From Rheum nobile (lineage: Eukaryota > Streptophyta > Magnoliopsida > Caryophyllales > Polygonaceae), in the NCBI GenBank assembly GCA_027886185.1, contig WOAB01000833.1, positions 518,501 to 582,500 on the forward strand: 64,000 bases of DNA. Reading direction: 5' to 3'. The position numbers and the translations under genes were made by a program. This document shows, one piece after another, positions 53,668-64,000 of the stretch (the stretch's first letter is position 1; every line of letters starts with the position of its first letter). Under the pieces are notes generated by a model. It was not told the origin of the DNA and made no database searches. It saw only the letters and a list, made by a program, of their open reading frames with translations.

Positions 53668-54776
53668 TGTTGATACTCTTGATTTTCCTGGCCTTGAGGA
53701 GGACTCTGCTGATTTCCGTATCTCAAATTTGGGTGGTCTCTCCACCCTGGATTGTACGTGTTGGAGTACAGATCATATCTTGGCCTTGAAGGGCCGTATC
53801 ATCCAATAGCTTTCACCTCAGCAGCGGGCTCCTGCAGTGTGGGACATGCATCAGTAGGATGCATCGTGTCATAGCATATCCCACAAGACTTGACTTGCTG
53901 CGGGCCACCCTTCGTCATGTATCTCCTTATCATCTCCTTCATTTCAGCCATCTCATAAAGTAGTAAGGCGTTTGGCTGAGAGTCTGCAGCTCTAACTGAT
54001 TGGGCGCTCGCCCTCTTGCTGAATTGTCTTGAGCCCTCAGATAGCTCAAAGAAAACCTCGAACGCTTCAGCTGGAGTCTTATTCAATATGTTTCCTCCAC
54101 ATGCTGCATTCACCATCCGACGCTCGTCGTCAAGAAGGCCACCATACAAATAAAGTACGAGGTCTTGGTCTGAATACCCACGGTAGGGGCAACTAGAAAT
54201 CAGCCTCTTAAACCTCTCGTAGTACTCATACAACGTCTCAGCAGCCTGCTGTTCAATGTTGTTGATGCTCCTCTTCAGGCTGTTGAGCTTGGTTGTAGGG
54301 AAGTACTTCTCCAGGAAGGCTTTCTTCATCTTAGCCCATGTTTCAATGCTCCCTGGGGCCAAATAATAGAACCAATCATTGGCCGCATCCTTTAGAGAGA
54401 AAGGAAAGGCCCTCATCTTGATCTGGTCCTCAGTAACGTTCCTTGGCTTCATGTTGTTGTAGACAGAATGGAATTCAGACAGATGTTTATTGGGGTCTTC
54501 TCCACTCATCCCATGGAAGTGGGGGAGTAAGTGGATCAACTCAGATTTCAGCTCGAAATTTACGCCATCCTCCAGCTCGGGGAACTGCACAGCCAACGAT
54601 TGTTGTTGCAGATTCGGGGCAGTCAACTGCCTCAACGTCGGTTCTTCTTCAGCCATCTCAAAGCACGGATTATCAAAACACAGCGATCTGTTTGTCTTGC
54701 GGTTCCTATAAAGTGTTCTCTCAATCTCTGTATCATAAGCTAAAAGTGGAGAGTCAGTAGTATGGGTGTGGACCAT
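53668..54776 (-). pseudogene. F gag, N-terminal and capsid part
   Basis: ATG at 54776 (MVHTHTTDSPLLAYDTEIE). The frame is also open upstream towards the PBS, but without another ATG seen. Capsid: HFHGMSGEDPNKHLSEFHS, ANDWFYYLAPGSIETWAKM, FLEKYFPTTKLNSLKRSIN, RFKRLISSCPYRGYSDQDL; then CGICYDTMHPTDACPTL. A TGA at 53799 interrupts; the same frame continues (RPRYDLYSNTYNPGWRDHP) to the B insertion and beyond at 35299. Homologous to G gag along its length. Confidence 0.88.
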
Positions 54777-54835
54777 AAGATAGGTCCACACAAAAAATTG
54801 ACACACAAACACACACAAAGAAAAATTAAAACTTG

Positions 54836-54855
54836 CCTCCCCGGCAACGGCACCA
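54836..54855 (-). promoter_or_regulatory. F PBS (tRNA-Asp type, one mismatch)
   Basis: Minus strand TGGTGCCGTTGCCGGGGAGG; one base differs from the E/C/G site (TGGCGCC). Confidence 0.82.
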
Positions 54856-54858
54856 ATT

Positions 54859-56227
54859 TGATAGAGGCTAAAGTCGTGGTGCCTAATCAAAATAATCCTT
54901 AAAAACCTAACTCAATAGAATAGGCAAGCAAGGGTCGAATCCCACATGGAGGAAGTAATATTTCTAAGTGCAAAGTAGTATGCCAAAGGTAACAAAGGGG
55001 GGTTTTTGGTTTGGTTTGCAAGTAACAAAGTAAATAAAAGCAAAGGGTTGTAATCAATTGGGAAAAAGTACTTAGCCAGACAAACATCCACCATTCACTC
55101 GATTGGTTGATCCTAGATTCTCTCTAATTCCTTCCTATGAATGTTCCTATTCCTTTTCTTAAGTTATAAACAGGACAAACAGACCCTGAGAATACTAACT
55201 ATTAAATAACCAGAAAAACCTCCCAATTCAATTCAACAAGAGCAATGAGCATAGGAATTTTGATAGATACATACAAGTATAGCAAACAGTCATACAATTA
55301 CATGCAATTAATTCTCTCTACAAAAAACCAGTCCAAACAGTTCTTAGAATATTGCAGTTGCTACTCTGAATTAGGTAACTCAAACAGTAATTACCAAACC
55401 CTAGCAATAGACAATTACTAATATCAACTAGTTGCGTCCAACAAGCAAAATCAATAATAATCAATGGGATGAAGCACAAGAGAATCAATACATTCAAAGG
55501 AAAAGAAATAGAATTAGAATCTCACAACCATATATCAAATGAAGGCTTCAATTGTCGGACTAAGCAAAGGTGCTTAGTTCTTCATAGTCTTGAAACGTAA
55601 AAACTCAAAGGGAAAACAATGCTGAAAATTAGATAATCAAAAGGCTGCTAGAAATTATGTTTAAATAACCCTAGCAAAACCTAAAACTAAAAGTAGGAAA
55701 TAATATATTTTCAAAAGAAATAAAACCGGAAATAAAACAAATAAAAGAAAAGGAAATAAAATAAAAACGCAGATCTTCAGCCAAACTTTCCAGCGTGCCT
55801 GATAACGTTATTTCCGCGATTGCGGCAACAGCTTCTCCGATCGCGGAAAATTAAATTCTCCACTAGCTTGCTCTCGACTTTTCCGCGACCGCGGAACTGT
55901 TCATCCGCGATCGCGGATTCTCGGTTTTTGCTCTTCTTCGCCTCGCGTCTTCTGCTTCTTCGCCGCGACCGCGACCCTCAGCCCTCGCGACCGCGGAATT
56001 CCTCCTGTAAAGCTTTCTTCAGTGTCTTCGTCTTCTTCTCTTGTGGTCTTCTCGTGGTGGCTTCTTCTCCTTCTTCTTAATGTCTTCAATTAAGCTCCTC
56101 CAAACCACCATATCTACACTTCTACTCCTCAACTCCAATCTCCACAATTACTCTCTAAACTCATCCAAATGGTACCCAAAACACCGGAAACAACTCCTAG
56201 TTAAACCCTACAAAGTAGCGCTGATCA
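54859..56227 (-). repeat. F 5' LTR (1,369 bp)
   Basis: TGATAGAGGC (54859) to GCGCTGATCA (56227). GC palindromes 55812-56000, one 21-bp unit more than the 3' LTR. A T-arm-like GGGTCGAATCCC is at 54933-54944. Confidence 0.9.
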
Positions 56228-57764
56228 ACGCCATCTACACATGGTCACCGAATGGCACCAATTGGTGTATGTTATGACGAAGAAGTACGTGCCTCCAGAT
56301 TACAGAAATCAAATGTGTATGGAGATCGCCATGGCTCGCCAAGGCTCCAAGACTCCTCTCTAGTTCTTCTCCGCCTTAGAGGACATGTACTACAAGGCCA
56401 ACATTAGTGTTGCCCCTTCGACGTTGAGAACGAAGTTCTTGAGTGGCTTGAACACAACAATCCGAGACCAACTAGATATCTTGACAATCAAAGACTTGAA
56501 CATGTTGAACCATACGGCGATGCAAATCCATGCCCAACTAAATCACTGCAAGTCCTACACTTGGCAAAGTGGCCAAACCAGGCATTCATCTAACCCTAAT
56601 CCTTTACCTTCTACTAATGTGCATCCCAGTGCTAGTGCCACAGCCGCGTCGAGCCAAGGTGCAAAGCCGAAGCCTACGACGCCAGCCGCAGGCAGCCACG
56701 CCAACGTGCCCAGACAACCTCCAATGGGCACCGATCGCGCGCGCGACCTTGAGTGTTACAAGTGTGGTGGCCGGGGACATTACCAGAAGGATTGCCTCAA
56801 TGCTAGGAAGGTGCTTTTCTCCACTATCGCCGCCGGCTATGAGTCCTTCGAAGAAGAAGAGCCCGACCTCGAGCCCATTGACAAAGGCCACGAGGAAGAT
56901 GAGTATGCCTACGACTGCGAGCCTGCTTCACTACATGCGGGCACGCCACTGATCTTAGTGACAAGGCGACTCCTCACCGTCAAGGAAGCAAGCCTAAGTG
57001 ACCAACGAGAGAACTTGTTCCACACAAGGGCACTCGTTCAAACAGCTTCCTTGAGTGTCATTATTGATGGAGGTAGTTGTGCAAACATTGTGAATGAGAA
57101 AGTGGTGAAGCACTTTGCCTTGCCCACGACGCCTCATCCACAACCATATGCCCTCCAATGGATTTCTTCTAGTCCAGGTAACACAATATCTCGACAGTGT
57201 TTAATTTCTTTTTCCATAGGTCAATACTGTGATTCTATATTATGTGATGTCATTACAATGGACCCCACCCATATTTTGCTTGGGCGCCCATGGCAATTTG
57301 ACAGGTGCGTGCTCCACGATGGCTATTTGAACACTTATGTGTTCAATTACCACGGGAAGTGCATCACTTTGCATCCAATGTCTCCCCATGAGATCTTGCA
57401 AGACCAGGTTGAACGAGACCGCCAAAAGGCCATCGAGGCCGCCGCTACAAGGCCAAACGAGTCCCCAGAGGCACTCCAGAGGCAAAACTGCTCCGAATCT
57501 GGCAATATTTCGTCTCCACTAGGCACTGCCCAGAAGAAGACGAACGCCACAGGTGGGCCACCTAGTGCCCATCTGGATCGTGAAGGCGCCTCTGCTGCTT
57601 CCGCTAGAAAGCCCAAGAGAGGCACCTCAGAGGCTTGGTCAGAATCTCCAAATTTTGGCTCGAGCACATGTTTCCACACACCCAGTTCCTCACAAAAAAT
57701 GCCAAGTGCCTCGCCTTCAAACCAGTTGGTCGTTCGATCGCCGCAAACGCCTCCCTTGTAAGGC
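56228..57764 (+). pseudogene. K gag capsid end, zinc knuckle and protease
   Basis: The frame resumes mid-capsid: TEWHQLVYVMTKKYVPPDY, one TAG (about 56351), then FFSALEDMYYKANISVAPS and FLSGLNTTIRDQLDIL. Zinc knuckle CYKCGGRGHYQKDC at about 56755-56796. Protease with active site VIIDGGSCANIVNEKVVKH (DGGS, as in CRM-type elements), then HILLGRPWQFDRCVLHDG. A 458-codon open stretch begins at 56385. The Pro/Ser-rich C-terminus runs to 57761, where the pol frame differs. Confidence 0.85.
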
Positions 57765-58640
57765 TGCTGTGAGCACATGCTGCTTCTGGCGCAGCCCAGT
57801 GAGCTCATTGCTGCCTTGTCAGGCAAGGTTCCATGTTTTCTTCTTGTTCCCACTCCTTGCACCACAGAGTCGACGAGTGCCGCGTCATTGCCGTCTGTCG
57901 TCGCCGCGTTGCTCGCTGCCTTCGACGACGTCTTTCCAGCTGAGTTGCCATAGGGCCTACCACCACAGCGAGGCATTGAGCACCAAATCGACTTGGTGCT
58001 TGGTGCATCCTTGCCCAATCGCACCGTTTATCGCGTTGACCTTGAGGAGACCCAAGAGCTGCAGCGCCGGGTGCAAGAATTGTTGGATCGCGGCTGTGTT
58101 AGGGAATCTTTGAGCCCTTGTACTGTGCCCGTGATCCTTGTGCCTAAGAAAGATGGCACATGGAGAATGTGTGTCGACTGCCGAGCCATAAACCAGATCA
58201 CCATCAAGTATAGGCACCCCATTCCGCGCCTAGACGACATGCTTGATGACCTACATGGCGCCACACTATTCTCCAAGATTGATTTGAAGAGTGGCTACCA
58301 CTAGATTCGAATGAAAGAAGGTGATGAGTGGAAGACCGCCTTCAAGACCAAGTATGGGCTCTATGAGTGGCTTGTCTTGCCTTTTGGGCTCACCAACGCG
58401 CCCATCACCTTCATGCGCTTGATGAACCACGTCTTGAGAGCATTTCTCGGCAAGTTTGTTGTCGTTTATTTTGATGACATCCTTGTGTATTCACGCAGCC
58501 TTGAGGATCACGTCGACCATCTTTACCTTGTTTTTGAGTGCCTTCGACGTGAGAGCTTATTCGCCAACCTTGGCAAGTGTCATTTCTGCTCCGACGCTAC
58601 TAACTTCCTTGGCTACGTTGTGAGCACACAATGGCAGAGG
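57765..58640 (+). pseudogene. K reverse transcriptase, C-terminally deleted
   Basis: AAFDDVFPAELP, TAG, GLPPQRGIEHQIDLVLGAS; then VILVPKKDGTWRMCVDCRA, LFSKIDLKSGYH, TAG where CAG is expected, MKEGDEWKTAFKTKYGLYE, and catalytic VVVYFDDILVYS. After HFCSDATNFLGYVVST the sequence jumps at about 58630 into integrase, so RT connection and RNase H (roughly 1 kb) are missing. Confidence 0.88.
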
Positions 58641-59702
58641 ACATTTTGGGATTGACAAGACCTTGGCCGCACTTAGAGAACATTTCTTTTGGCCTCGTAT
58701 GACCCACCAAGTGACCCGCTACTGTAGGAGTTGTGTGACTTGCCAGAGAGCCAAAGCTAGGTCTAGCCTACACGGCCTCTACACACCTTTGCCAATACCG
58801 AATGCCCCCTAGATAGACCTTTCCATGGATTTCATCACAGGTTTGCCCCTCTCTCGTCGAGGTAAAGACTCTATTTTTGTGATTGTGGATAGGTTTTCTA
58901 TGATGGCACATTTTGTAGCTTGTAAGACAACCCATAGTGCTAGTGAGATTGCAGATTTATTCTCTAATCATGTGGTGCATCTTCATGGAGTCCCATGAAC
59001 CATTGTTAGTGATAGGGATTCTAAGTTTGTTGGTCATTTTTGGAGAACACTTTGGGGTAAGCTAGGAACTAAACTTCTCTTCTCCACTAGCTACCACCCA
59101 CAGACCGATGGCCAAACTGAGGTTACGAAGAGAATCCTAGGAGCCCTCCTTCGCACCATGCTAAAGGCCAACCCTAGGCGTTGGGAGGACTTACTATCTC
59201 TTGTCGAGTTTTCTTATAATAGATGCAGGCACACGACGACCAAGCTTACACCATTCGAAGTGGTCTATGGAATGAACCCCTTGACGCCGCTGGATTTGTC
59301 ACCGCGCCCAATGAGAGACCCAGTGCACATCACTGCCGCCCATCGCGCTGAGCAAGTGCAAGAGCTACATCGGCAAACACACGAGCAATTGGAGAGAAGG
59401 GCCTCGCAGTATGCCTCGCAGCACAACCATGGTTGCCGTCGCGTCGTGTTTGCACCAGGAGACCTTGTCTGGGTGCATTTACAAAAAGACAGATTCCCCT
59501 CGTGATGCAAGCACAAATTCGCACCACGTGGAGATGGCCCCTTCTGCGTGATCAAGGCCATAGGGGACAATGCCTATCAACTCGAGCTCCCAATAGACTT
59601 TGGAGTCAATGCGTCCTTCAACGTAGAGGACTTGACACCATATGTTGAGCCTGAGTTTGATGATGGTGAAGCGGGGATGCTTCACAGACAAGTGGGGGAG
59701 GG
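58641..59702 (+). pseudogene. K integrase
   Basis: Starts GHFGIDKTLAALREHFFWP; zinc-binding CRSCVTCQRAKARSSLHGL; catalytic core in LSMDFITGLPLSRRG, VSDRDSKFVGHFW and HPQTDGQTEV, with NPLTPLDLSPRP after. End: FCVIKAIGDNAYQLELPID and FGVNASFNVEDLTPYVEPE, typical of the CRM/Galadriel/Reina side of chromoviruses. TAG replaces Trp in NAPWID, a stop replaces the residue after HLHGVP, and another stop follows KDRFPS. No classic chromodomain. Confidence 0.85.
59690..59702 (+). promoter_or_regulatory. K polypurine tract
   Basis: AAGTGGGGGAGGG directly followed by TGATGTGATCCC, a plausible LTR start; it lies inside the open integrase frame. Confidence 0.65.
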
Positions 59703-60009
59703 TGATGTGATCCCACCTCCCATGACAGCCACAGAGGAGAAGCATGCCATGAGCCTCCGCTCAGAGGGCCCAGTGACAAGGTCCAGGTCCAAGGCCATTG
59801 CCGATGTCGTACACTCGCTAGTCACTCGCGTCATCGCTGGCCAAGGAAGCCCAGAGACCAAGCCCAGACTCGTTGTCCTTGCCACCATCGGCATCGGAGA
59901 ATCGAGCCCATCGCAGCCGGTACCGGGTGCACCCACTGCCGAGCCAGTCGACTCATCGTCGCCACCGCTCCCAGTGTCTGCGTCCATCGCCTCGCCGCCA
60001 CCGGGTTAA
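59703..60009 (+). pseudogene. K pol C-terminal extension inside the presumed 3' LTR
   Basis: The integrase frame runs open across the PPT to 60009: GEGDVIPPPMTATEEKHAM, SLRSEGPVTRSRSKAIADV, then a Ser/Pro/Val-rich tail. CRM elements are known to encode their C-terminal CR-type motif within the 3' LTR, and this layout fits. TRSRSKA-type basic residues are the only motif seen. The 5' LTR that would confirm the boundary is not identifiable in the window. Confidence 0.55.
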
Positions 60010-61480
60010 TCACTTAGAGGTTTATTTGCCATGTGTTTTGGCATTGTTTTGAGACATTTTCACTATTAGTATTTTGCTTGTTTTAGAATGTTCCCTTTTA
60101 TAGTAGTTTGCATATTTAGGGTGTGTGCCTATTGCATGTTGCATGGGCTAGCCCGCTAGGCTCGACTCGGCCCATCCGAGTTCTCGCCTCTAGTATTTAA
60201 GTTAAACTTTGTTATTATTATTTCTTACGTTCAATTTTTAATCAAGGCTTTAGTCGAGTGTTTATCCTCCTACCCTTGATCGGACGTCACCTATCTCTAG
60301 CTTCGCATCCGTTTCACCCCGCCGCCGACGCTATGGCATCGCTTGCATTCATTCAAGCAAAGTCTTCCTTCACATCTCCCTTCACCCCGCCGCCGACGCA
60401 ATGGTAAAGACTTGTCCTTTCAAGTCATCTATCACCAACCATCACACCATCACCATCCATTAAATCGCTTATGTAATCGCATCCATATTCGCATCCATCG
60501 CACCCACAATCGGACCCACATCCATCGATGTTGCCGTCGCTAGCCCATCGCTTGTGACACTCATCATCACCATCGCTATCGCCGCCGCCATCGAGCCCAG
60601 ACACTAACCCAGTCTATCGCTCGCCAACACCATCGCAACCACCATCGACTTCACCATCGTCGCCGCCTTCACTGTCTTGACACTCATCTTGACATCCATC
60701 ATCGCCGCCGCCGATACCACCCAAACATTCACCACCGGGTTCGCCATCGGCCACTACCGTGTCCGATAACCTCAAAAGTTACTATTTGTGTATGCGCATC
60801 CAGTGTCAACCTTTCGTGCAATACAACAAGGGTTTCCCCAAGGGTCCCACGACAGGATTGACAAGTGTTTCAAGTGACTTCTCGCCCAAGACTAGATCCA
60901 AGGTGTCACCTTTGACAAGTGTGCTCGTCATCGGAGGCAAGAACACATCAAAATGTAACATCGCGCTATCCACAAGAGAAACCGAAAAACCCAAAGCAGG
61001 TGGTCGATAACGACGCATACGTCGATTATATGAGCGCATAACTCATACACGTAGCCGAACGAGGGTGGCATGAAGCTCCAATAGAAATGAGCCATCATTA
61101 CACCGCCTCCCCGAACCACGTGGCATGCTCCAAAATGGTCTAATCACTATGCGGCGTGCGCTCTCTGACTCGCTGAGCATGACCAATCACCACGTTTCGA
61201 TACCTCGCCACTAAGAAAAAGCAAGACTCGTCGACTATAAATAGGCCTCCAATGCTTTCGAGAGATAAGAGTTTGATTCGAGACCCAATTTTATGGTGTT
61301 TTAGATTAAGATTTATGTTTGGTTCTCGTATAATCGTAAAGACGATTTGTAATCTACTTCAAGTCCTCACGACTTAATGAAAGAAGTTTTTTTTTGTATT
61401 TCAAAAAAGAAAGCGTTGATTTGATAGTTGAAGTCTCAATAGTAGTTTTCATCGGCATATAAAAAGTACACGGGAAGAGT
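60010..61480 (+). other. Unassigned: K 3' LTR remainder and downstream DNA
   Basis: No gene recognised. 60290-60740 is rich in CATCG/CCGCC trinucleotides (CATCGCCGCCGCC). A clear TATA box (GACTATAAATAGGCC, 61236-61243) precedes a T/A-rich stretch ending near 61400 with AATGAAAGAAG and a T run, which looks like an LTR or gene promoter without its coding partner. A second boundary of the K 3' LTR was not found. Confidence 0.4.
61236..61243 (+). promoter_or_regulatory. TATA box in unassigned region
   Basis: TATAAATA in a plant-like context; about 130 bp downstream come AATGAA and a poly-T/poly-A stretch. No ORF follows, so it may belong to a solo LTR. Confidence 0.4.
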
Positions 61481-62010
61481 TAGGCATTAGGGATAATTAA
61501 TATATTTATGTGTTGGCTTAGAAAGAATTAGGAGAAAGAGTTGTTTAAATTGTAAACAAAGATTTTGAAGATTTTTACTATTCTGTTTTTGAATTAGGTT
61601 TTGATGATTTTTTCTTGTGGAAGATCTATTTCTGAGGAAGACGAGTGCTTGTTGAAATTTTGTGTTGATAAAGGCTCCGACTTGCAATCGACATGGATTT
61701 GTGATTTTTTTCTTTCTCTTTCGTTTATTTTACTATAATTTTGTTGAAGATCTACACTTGCGAAATTGAAGTTTGTTTGCGCTATTGTGGAACTTATTTG
61801 TACGTCTATTTTTGTAAGTTGCATTGTTGATATTAAGCAATATGTCAATATCCTTGTACAATATTTTGCTAATGTTTGCATAGTATTGTGCTAAAATCTT
61901 AAAGTTGAATTGGAGTGTGTTATAGTTAAACAATTAAGTGTCGTTTTTTGCTCAAATTCTATGTACTTATGTTTTGTAAAATCTAATACTCATATATTAT
62001 TATTGAATAA
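61481..62010. other. AT-rich spacer
   Basis: Strongly AT-rich. The open stretches on the minus strand have no recognisable domain and look like chance. Nothing else seen. Confidence 0.5.
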
Positions 62011-62041
62011 CTAGTGTAATACCCATGCCTTGCACGAGAAT
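62011..62041 (-). other. Helitron 3' terminus
   Basis: Minus strand: CTCGTGC-AAG-GCATGGG forms a 7-bp stem with two G-U pairs, then TATTACACTAG, then the host T. Hairpin about 11 bases before CTAG and insertion next to T are the standard Helitron rules. Confidence 0.75.
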
Positions 62042-62371
62042 TTTCTATTTTATTTTACATTTGTAAAAATAATTTTTTTAAAAAAAATTATCGATGAGTC
62101 ATTGATTCAATATTTATTTGATTAGTTATTTAAATAAAACATGACTAATCGAAAAAAAATATTCAAGATATACAAAAACTAAATTATATAAAGAGAGACG
62201 GCACTCTCCCTAACTTTATTAATAATAAAAATTGGCTAAGTAGTCTTTCAAACAGGTATAGTCACACCACTTACATCAATACTACTAAAACCATCAAACA
62301 TAATAAAAATGATCATATAATACATGAAAATTATACAAAAAACATTAAATATGGAACGATGTTCAAAATTG
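62042..62371 (-). other. Helitron 3' non-coding tail
   Basis: AT-rich, no ORF or repeat recognised. Confidence 0.5.
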
Positions 62372-64000
62372 CTACATATTATTAAAAACTTCCTTGTATA
62401 CTACATTGGTTGTAGTATTATACCTCTTCTTATCTTTGTCGCAAATCAATATCTTCAAACATTTCTTGCTAGTCACCCTTGATGATGCAACATAAAACTG
62501 GCCATGACTGAAAACAGGGCGTGGAAGATATAAACCGACATTTGCAAGAGATTGTACCTGGCTTTTGTTTATGGTCATAGCAAAACATACACTCAAGGGA
62601 AATTGTCTTCGTTGAAACTTGAAAGGGAACGAAGTGTCTGATGGTGACATTATCATGCGAGGAATCAACACCGTATGTCCGATATTATTGCCTGAAATAA
62701 TTCTCCCTTGTATAACATGACTGCCAAGTTGCGTGGTTATTAATCTCGTCCCATTGCATAAACCTAAAGATTGATCAATATTTCGGAGCAGCATAATAGG
62801 AACCCCAAGCTTTAGTTTGAGTACATGATTTGGCAGACCAGAACATCTAATACTGTTCAAATAATCAGACGTATAAATACTCGCATCACTGTCTTTAACA
62901 AAACCTGCCTTGCACAGACTATCCGAACTGAGATAGATCTTTTCATCACCAGGCAACGAAGACAATATATACTCATTAACTTTATCTACCTCTTTGTGTG
63001 TTGGAGCAAGAATTGCTCGTTCTTCAAAGTATGCAAGACACAACTGATCTTCCATTAGAGAGGGATAAACAAATTTAACAACTGTTGGAATCAGATCTAA
63101 GTCATAATCCTTGACCAATAGTTCATCGGGGATTTCTATTTGCGCTTCTCCATCATTGTCAACACCTACAGTCCCATCTCCGATGCTTAATATCCATTCA
63201 GAAAATTATTTTGCCTCTTGGATCTGAGATTCAGATGTACCTTGTTGAATCCCCATGTTCCTTGTCAGCGTAAGAACTTTGCAATGGTCCCACAAATAAG
63301 AGGAATTAATGGTGGCAAAACAACATCTTGCATGCTCCCTTTTGAGATAACGGGTAGAATTTGCCTAAAGTCTCCACCAAATACTACGACTTTCCCTCCA
63401 AAAGGTTGCTCTAAACTAAGGGGATTTGTAGCCCGTAAAATATCTCTTAACGTCCTGTCTAAAGCTTCAAAACATAACCTATTCGTCATGACAACTTCAT
63501 CCCAGATAATAAGTTTGGCGACACATATCAACTCTGAAAGTTCAGTACCTGAACATATATGACACGTGGAATCCTCATTAACTTGCAAAGGTATTTTAAA
63601 CCTCGAATGAGCAGTTCTGCCGCCAGGTATTAGAAGAGCTGCATTTCCACTTGAAGCAACATTAAGGACTATTTCACCTTTTGACCTTATAGCCGCCGAA
63701 AGAGCCCTCCATATATAAGTTTTGCATGTACCACCATAACCATATAAAAAGAAGACACCCCCGTTATTTGATAAAACAACATTCATGATCTCATCATACA
63801 CCCCTTTTTGCTCCATTGTAAATCTAGAAAGTAATTGTAAATGTTCCTCGTCTAGACATGATTTATCATATCGAAGTTCATCTTGTATAAGCTTGTTGAA
63901 ACCTTCAGATATGAGGCTTGAATCTACAGAAGGCATGGTTTTATAGTGACTCAAACTACTACCATTTCGTTGTAATAACTTGTCAATTTCGGCAAGAGCA
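62372..64000 (-). pseudogene. Helitron helicase (Pif1-like), decayed, cut by window edge
   Basis: The minus strand enters open at 64000. Motifs: GVFFLYGYGG followed by TCKTYIWRAL (Walker A, normally GGTGKT; here Cys replaces Gly), NVASSGNAALLIPGGRTAH, Walker B-like LIIWDEVVM, GGKVVVFGGDFRQILPVI. A one-base frameshift lies near 63290; the next frame reads WDHCKVLTLTRNMGIQQG, TAA at about 63209, then FSEWILSIGDGTVG and onward. The C-terminal part holds AILAPTHKEVDKVNEYIL, MLLRNIDQSLGLCNGTRL and FAMTINKSQVQSLANVGLY, ending VVYKEVFNNM. This helicase unwinds DNA during rolling-circle transposition; this copy is inactive. Confidence 0.9.

Larger units (their letters stand above)
4798..56227 (-). 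mobile_element. Element F: Athila-like retrotransposon split by A and B
   Basis: On the minus strand: 5' LTR 56227-54859, tRNA-Asp-type PBS, gag, [B insertion], gag C-terminus and protease, [A insertion], 3' untranslated module, PPT, 3' LTR 6132-4798. Without insertions F is about 6.5 kb. No RT, RNase H or integrase is present, so it is non-autonomous. Continuity across both insertions is shown by restored sequence: ctcacaaccgtcgc plus tgagttggcttgg around A, and gag EYQQR plus PPQFLPRPQ around B. No target duplication is visible at its own ends, and its 3' LTR lacks the last ten bases. Confidence 0.85.
62011..64000 (-). mobile_element. Element H: Helitron, 3' part
   Basis: On the minus strand a Pif1-like helicase gene is followed by about 330 bp of AT-rich tail and a Helitron-type 3' end: hairpin, short spacer and CTAG with a T after it. 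The 5' end (TC terminus) and the Rep domain lie beyond base 64000. Confidence 0.85.

Noticed and set aside
57347..58024. Long minus-strand frame opposite K pol
   Set aside because: Lies antisense to recognisable protease/RT codons; a shadow of the GC-rich coding strand.
61594..61933. Minus-strand open frames as a small gene
   Set aside because: AT-rich, no motif, low-complexity composition; chance ORFs next to the Helitron end.

Overview
This is plant nuclear DNA, almost certainly from a flowering plant (probably a eudicot) and from a repeat-dense, heterochromatic part of a chromosome. No host gene, rRNA or tRNA gene is supported. Nearly every base up to about 60 kb belongs to Ty3/gypsy LTR retrotransposons nested inside each other. 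A Helitron occupies the right end. I name the elements by letter.

Layout. T (1-3539, minus) is the 5' end of a Tat/Ogre-type element: RT start, decayed gag-pro, PBS and 5' LTR. K (plus; 3540-4797 and 56228 to about 60 kb) is a CRM-like chromovirus, the oldest host layer seen. It is split by F (4798-56227, minus), an Athila-like element with tRNA-Asp-type PBS and two 1.3-kb LTRs. F is split twice. The first insertion is A (6860-33375, plus), a Tekay/Del-type chromovirus with LTRs of about 2.4 kb, a GTCGC target duplication, an upstream acidic ORF, gag, pol and chromodomain. The second is B (35305-53662, plus), an Athila-like element with a GCCTC target duplication. A in turn contains E (11287-26975), a head-to-tail multimer of a pol-less Athila-like element: four LTRs and three internal regions in one insertion. 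B contains a foreign LTR (C, 36368-37713), an inverted truncated relative (G: 37966-38571 and 45762-49640, minus) and, inside G, a pol-deleted Tekay-like element D (38572-45761), which itself carries a SINE-like insert. The deepest limb is K > F > B > G > D > insert. H (62011-64000, minus) is the 3' end of a Helitron with a decayed Pif1-like helicase.

How the parts relate. A and K encode recognisable pol enzymes, now interrupted by stops. E, B, G and F carry only gag and/or protease between their LTRs and would need enzymes in trans. The Athila-like elements share a long 3' untranslated module with a predicted intron and several RNA hairpins; some stems show compensating base changes between families. 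The most unusual signal is a GC-rich imperfect palindrome of about 14-16 bp, repeated every ~20-24 bp. It forms clusters that end about 100-145 bp upstream of a TATA-like box in the LTRs of A, B, C, D, E and F, and it recurs in the gag-protease linker of the Athila-like elements. Each family uses its own palindrome variant, and the LTR and linker copies of one element carry the same variant.

Limits: everything was read by eye. Lineage names rest on motif recognition, and identities, ages and RNA folds were not computed.
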